Shown piece after piece: positions 61,759-64,000 of a stretch of 64,000 bases of DNA. The position numbers and the translations under genes are program-made. The notes under the pieces were generated by a model, which saw nothing but the letters and a program-made list of their open reading frames with translations, did not search any database and was not told the origin of the DNA. The DNA is from CALBPI01 sp039821605 (GTDB lineage: Bacteria > Pseudomonadota > Gammaproteobacteria > Steroidobacterales > Woeseiaceae), in assembly GCA_039821605.1 (NCBI GenBank), contig JBCBNV010000003.1, positions 496,001 through 560,000 of the forward strand, read 5' to 3'. Position 1 is the first letter of the stretch. Every line of letters begins with the position of its first letter.

Positions 61759-63507
61759 ATGACTGACATCGCGTCGGCGCCGCCGCGACTCCCCCTGCAC
61801 GTCGCCGTGACCGGGCACCGCGATCTTGTTGCCGGCGAACGCGACGGCATCAAGGCCGCCATCACGAACTGTATTAGCGAACTCTCTGAGCGTTACCCCG
61901 AGCGCGAAGTTGTCATCATGTCGGCGCTCGCGGCGGGCGCCGATCAGCTCTCCGCGGATGCGGCCCGGGAGGCCGGCTGCCGCGTGTACGCCGTGCTGCC
62001 GATGGACGCCGAGAAGTATCGCGCAGACTTTCAGTCGACTGATGAGCTCAAAGCATTCGAAGATCGCCTGGCGCGCGCTGACGCGATCATCGAATTGCCC
62101 TTCGCAAAGGGCACAACCGAAGCGGCGATCGCGCAAGCGGGCCCCGCCCGCGATACGCAGTACGCACGGCTTGGCGTCTACCTGGCGGCACACTGCCATG
62201 TACTTATCGCGGTGTGGGACGGGAAACCGGCGCAGCACATCGGCGGGACCGGTCACGTCGTACAGTTTCATCACGATGACGTGATGCCGGGACACACGGG
62301 CACGGTATTCGCGACGCGACAGATGCTCATCGATGACGAGAGCGATCTCGTGTTCCACATCGTGTGCTCACGTGACCGCGACAACGGTGCGCCGGCCGCC
62401 GGGCTCGAACCGCTCGAAACCGCCTGGTTCACCAAGGACGCCGACCAACCGCGCAGCCCGACCCTGCCGCAGCAGCACCTGGACATCTTTGCCAACAGTG
62501 CGACGTTTTCTCGCGATGTGGCGCGTGAACACGCCTACATCCAGCGACACGCTCATCCGCTCGCCGATCCGGCGGCACTCGAGACGCTGCCCGCTGGCGC
62601 CGCTGACATCGACTACTGGCACCGCGCCGCCGACGCACTGGCCACCCTTTATCAGCGCAAGGTGATTCGAACGCTCAAAGCTACTCATGCGCTGGCGTTT
62701 CTCATGGGCGCCTGTTTCATCCTCTACGCTGATGTACAGACCGAGCGCCTGTTCATGCTGGGCTTCCTGGGCCTGTTCGGACTTGCCATCACACTCGGAC
62801 TGACGGCGAAACGCGGTGACTGGGCACGCAAGTACCTCGACTACCGCGCTCTAGCCGAAGGGCTGCGCGTGCAGTTCTACTGGGCCGTCGCGGGCGTGCG
62901 TGACGAAAATGTCTCGCGGTTTACGCACGACAACTTCCTGCGCACGCAAGACCCCTCACTGGGTTGGATCCGCAACGTCATGCGCGTCGCCGGACTGCAA
63001 ACCGATGCGCGCCCGGCGGCCGAGATCACACATCTGGAATTCGTCATTCGCGAGTGGATCGGCGACGCACGGTCCGGTCAGCTCGGCTACTTTGAGCGGC
63101 GCGCGAGCGAGCGTACGGCCCGACACCGAATCACGGAGCGACTCGAACGCCTGAGCCTCGCGACGAGCGTCGCGATGGTGGGTTTCTTCGTCGTTGCGGG
63201 TGGCTGGTTACCCGACATCTGGACCGGTGTTTTGCTCGCTGTAATGGGTGCACTACTGCTCGCTTACGGCATTCGCGAAGGCTACGCCTACGCGGTCGCA
63301 GAGAAGGAACTGATCAAGCAGTACACCTTTATGTGGCGACTGTTCGCGAGTGCCGGTGTTCGGCTCAAGGCTACTGACAATGACGAAGAAAAGCGTCAGA
63401 TTCTCCGAGCGCTGGGACGCGCGGCACTCGATGAACACGGCGAGTGGCTCGTCATGCAGCGAAGTCGCTCAGTGGAGAGCAGCGAAGTCTGGCGCATGAG
63501 CAACTGA
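61759..63507 (+). CDS. SLOG-domain protein with two TM pairs (SLATT-like effector)
   Basis: 582 residues. The N-terminal Rossmann-like SLOG/LSDAT-type domain begins PLHVAVTGHRDL (residues 12-23), with VVIMSALAAGADQLSADAA (51-69) and VYAVLPMDAEKY; such domains bind NAD-derived or other nucleotide signals. Residues about 308-355 hold two TM helices (ALAFLMGACFILYADV, LFMLGFLGLFGLAITLGLTA) followed by LDYRALAEGLRVQFYWAVAG, a block typical of SLATT membrane effectors of nucleotide-signalling conflict systems. A second TM pair lies at about 468-515. The partner TIR gene ends 27 bases upstream. The predicted action is membrane perturbation upon ligand binding; this is inferred from family logic. 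Confidence 0.82.
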   Translation: MTDIASAPPRLPLHVAVTGHRDLVAGERDGIKAAITNCISELSERYPEREVVIMSALAAGADQLSADAAREAGCRVYAVLPMDAEKYRADFQSTDELKAFEDRLARADAIIELPFAKGTTEAAIAQAGPARDTQYARLGVYLAAHCHVLIAVWDGKPAQHIGGTGHVVQFHHDDVMPGHTGTVFATRQMLIDDESDLVFHIVCSRDRDNGAPAAGLEPLETAWFTKDADQPRSPTLPQQHLDIFANSATFSRDVAREHAYIQRHAHPLADPAALETLPAGAADIDYWHRAADALATLYQRKVIRTLKATHALAFLMGACFILYADVQTERLFMLGFLGLFGLAITLGLTAKRGDWARKYLDYRALAEGLRVQFYWAVAGVRDENVSRFTHDNFLRTQDPSLGWIRNVMRVAGLQTDARPAAEITHLEFVIREWIGDARSGQLGYFERRASERTARHRITERLERLSLATSVAMVGFFVVAGGWLPDIWTGVLLAVMGALLLAYGIREGYAYAVAEKELIKQYTFMWRLFASAGVRLKATDNDEEKRQILRALGRAALDEHGEWLVMQRSRSVESSEVWRMSN

Positions 63508-63554
63508 ACATGACGTCGCTTGTGTTACGACACAAGAATTTTTCGCACAAGCTG

Positions 63555-63582
63555 TTGACAGAATTTTTTCGAGGCGTATAGT
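63555..63582 (+). promoter_or_regulatory. Consensus sigma-70 promoter with GC-rich discriminator
   Basis: TTGACA (63555-63560), a 16-base spacer and TATAGT (63577-63582) are followed by the discriminator CGCGCCCCC. The stretch before -35 is A/T-rich (AAGAATTTTTCGC), like an UP element. Strong -35, TATAnT and a G/C-rich start region are the marks of growth-controlled rRNA or tRNA promoters. Confidence 0.8.
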
Positions 63583-63592
63583 CGCGCCCCCT

Positions 63593-63727
63593 ATGAAAAA
63601 CCACGCACAACAATTGTTCGTGTTCGACGCCGGTAGTGAGCCGCGCCATGCCATTGGTGTGTGCCGACCCCGAGGGATTCATATGCCTTCGAGTTATTGG
63701 TCCGACGTGCTGGCCGAGATGACCTAG
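63593..63727 (+). CDS. Possible 44-residue small protein or leader peptide
   Basis: ATG 63593 lies about 10 bases after the -10 box of a strong promoter and runs 44 codons to TAG 63725-63727. The product would be MKNHAQQLFVFDAGSEPRHA and on, with one Cys and no TM segment. No ribosome-binding site is visible in the few bases before the ATG, and the promoter spacing leaves almost no leader, so translation would be leaderless or nil. It may simply be an open frame within an rRNA leader or a small RNA. Confidence 0.25.
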   Translation: MKNHAQQLFVFDAGSEPRHAIGVCRPRGIHMPSSYWSDVLAEMT

Positions 63728-63742
63728 CCTTTCCGCACATTG

Positions 63743-63774
63743 CTGGAAGGCTCAAACGACTTTGTGCCTTCCAG
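63743..63774 (+). other. Stable hairpin in leader
   Basis: Perfect 9-base arms CTGGAAGGC (63743-63751) and GCCTTCCAG (63766-63774) with a 14-base loop. It lies between the promoter and the T-run hairpin. It has no T run of its own. Confidence 0.6.
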
Positions 63775-63781
63775 AGCTAAG

Positions 63782-63816
63782 AAGCCCTGGACGGTGTTAC
63801 CGATCAGGGCTTTTTT
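63782..63816 (+). terminator. Rho-independent terminator or leader attenuator
   Basis: Arms AAGCCCTG (63782-63789) and CAGGGCTT (63805-63812) enclose a 15-base loop and run into T (63811-63816). It sits upstream of a boxA element, so it could attenuate rRNA leader transcription or end a separate small transcript from the promoter at 63555. Confidence 0.75.
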
Positions 63817-63831
63817 ATTGCCCTGTTCGTA

Positions 63832-63844
63832 TGTTCTTTAACAA
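63832..63844 (+). promoter_or_regulatory. boxA-like antitermination element
   Basis: TGTTCTTTAACAA differs by one base from the E. coli rrn boxA TGCTCTTTAACAA. The sequence after it (TGCGGATTGTGTGAATGAC) has the same feel as the E. coli leader (CAGACAATCTGTGTGG). In E. coli boxA lies about 170 bases before 16S rRNA, so an rRNA gene could start shortly past base 64000. The element is seen; the rRNA gene is not in the window. Confidence 0.7.
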
Positions 63845-63941
63845 TGCGGATTGTGTGAATGACAGGGCAGTGTTGCTGACAGCAGTGTCTACAGACCCAC
63901 TGCGCGCCCAACGCATGGCGCCTGCCCCAACTCCAGTCACC

Positions 63942-63976
63942 GTCATTGCGAGGCGCCAAAGGCGCCGTGGCAATCT
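63942..63976 (+). repeat. Single GTCATTGCGAGGC palindromic repeat
   Basis: A 35-base unit of the same length and frame as the cluster at 58276-58310: GTCATTGCGAGGC, a different inner palindrome (GGCGCC AAA GGCGCC), then GTGGCAATCT. The outer parts are conserved and the inner stem differs. It lies between boxA and the window end, an unexpected place for a dispersed repeat. Confidence 0.75.
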
Positions 63977-64000
63977 CAGGACAGCATCGAACTGCTTGAG

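Noticed and set aside
59959..63507. Canonical type I Thoeris (ThsA SIR2-SLOG plus small ThsB)
   Set aside because: No SIR2 domain is present, the TIR protein has a TM helix and TPRs, and the SLOG domain is N-terminal; only a Thoeris-like logic is claimed.

Overview
The window is GC-rich, densely coding bacterial chromosome (58 protein-coding features listed, including one partial gene, one pseudogene and one doubtful small frame), with few gaps and many 1-4 base gene overlaps. The gene set points to a free-living aerobic Gram-negative, most likely a marine-type gammaproteobacterium: a TonB-dependent receptor, RND efflux with an outer-membrane factor, several lipoproteins, DUF3461, GGDEF-EAL signalling, MAPEG and PhoX-type proteins. 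The placement is inference; no rRNA or marker gene is complete here. No tRNA, transposase, integrase or CRISPR array was seen.

Layout. 1-5.9 kb: tail of an alpha/beta hydrolase, a small coiled-coil membrane protein, a clear plant-type/BciA-type divinyl chlorophyllide 8-vinyl reductase homologue, a decayed hemerythrin gene, a DUF1538 membrane protein translationally coupled to a protein with three PII-like domains, and DUF3461. 6-13.2 kb: a lipoprotein fusing Calx-beta, PQQ-type sugar dehydrogenase and diheme cytochrome modules; an ECF sigma factor group; an amidohydrolase; a K+ channel. 13.4-20 kb: RND adaptor, pump, outer-membrane factor and a DUF481 protein in one operon. 20-24 kb: small secreted and membrane proteins, an alpha/beta hydrolase, a Tat-exported PhoX-family protein.

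24-29.6 kb is a seven-gene operon that looks like an energised trans-envelope machine: secreted coiled-coil protein, lipoprotein, ExbB/TolQ-like channel, ExbD/TolR-like protein, a large periplasmic protein, a SPOR-like protein and a lytic transglycosylase. 29.7-41.4 kb: orphan acyl-CoA carboxyltransferase, DUF1579, class C beta-lactamase-family hydrolase, GGDEF-EAL/HDOD pair, LEA14-like lipoprotein, and an overlapping permease-HyuA-DUF917 operon probably for uptake and hydrolysis of a cyclic amide.

41.6-47.6 kb holds a two-gene cassette: a 1037-residue protein of unknown function and a protein-arginine deiminase homologue with all four catalytic residues. 47.6-50.9 kb is an NAD salvage locus (NadV, NadM-Nudix, divergent NrtR with a palindromic operator). 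50.9-59.9 kb: acyl-CoA synthetase, MAPEG, a large TonB-dependent receptor divergent from an AraC-family regulator, a cluster of 35-base palindromic repeats, an NmrA-like protein and DUF1772.

59.9-63.5 kb is a TIR-TM-TPR gene followed 27 bases later by a SLOG-domain/four-TM gene, a Thoeris-like candidate defence or NAD-nucleotide signalling pair. The last 450 bases carry a consensus promoter with a GC-rich discriminator, two hairpins and a boxA element, which suggests that an rRNA operon begins just beyond the right edge. The best candidates for an undescribed system are the TIR/SLOG pair, the deiminase cassette and the ExbBD-like/transglycosylase operon.
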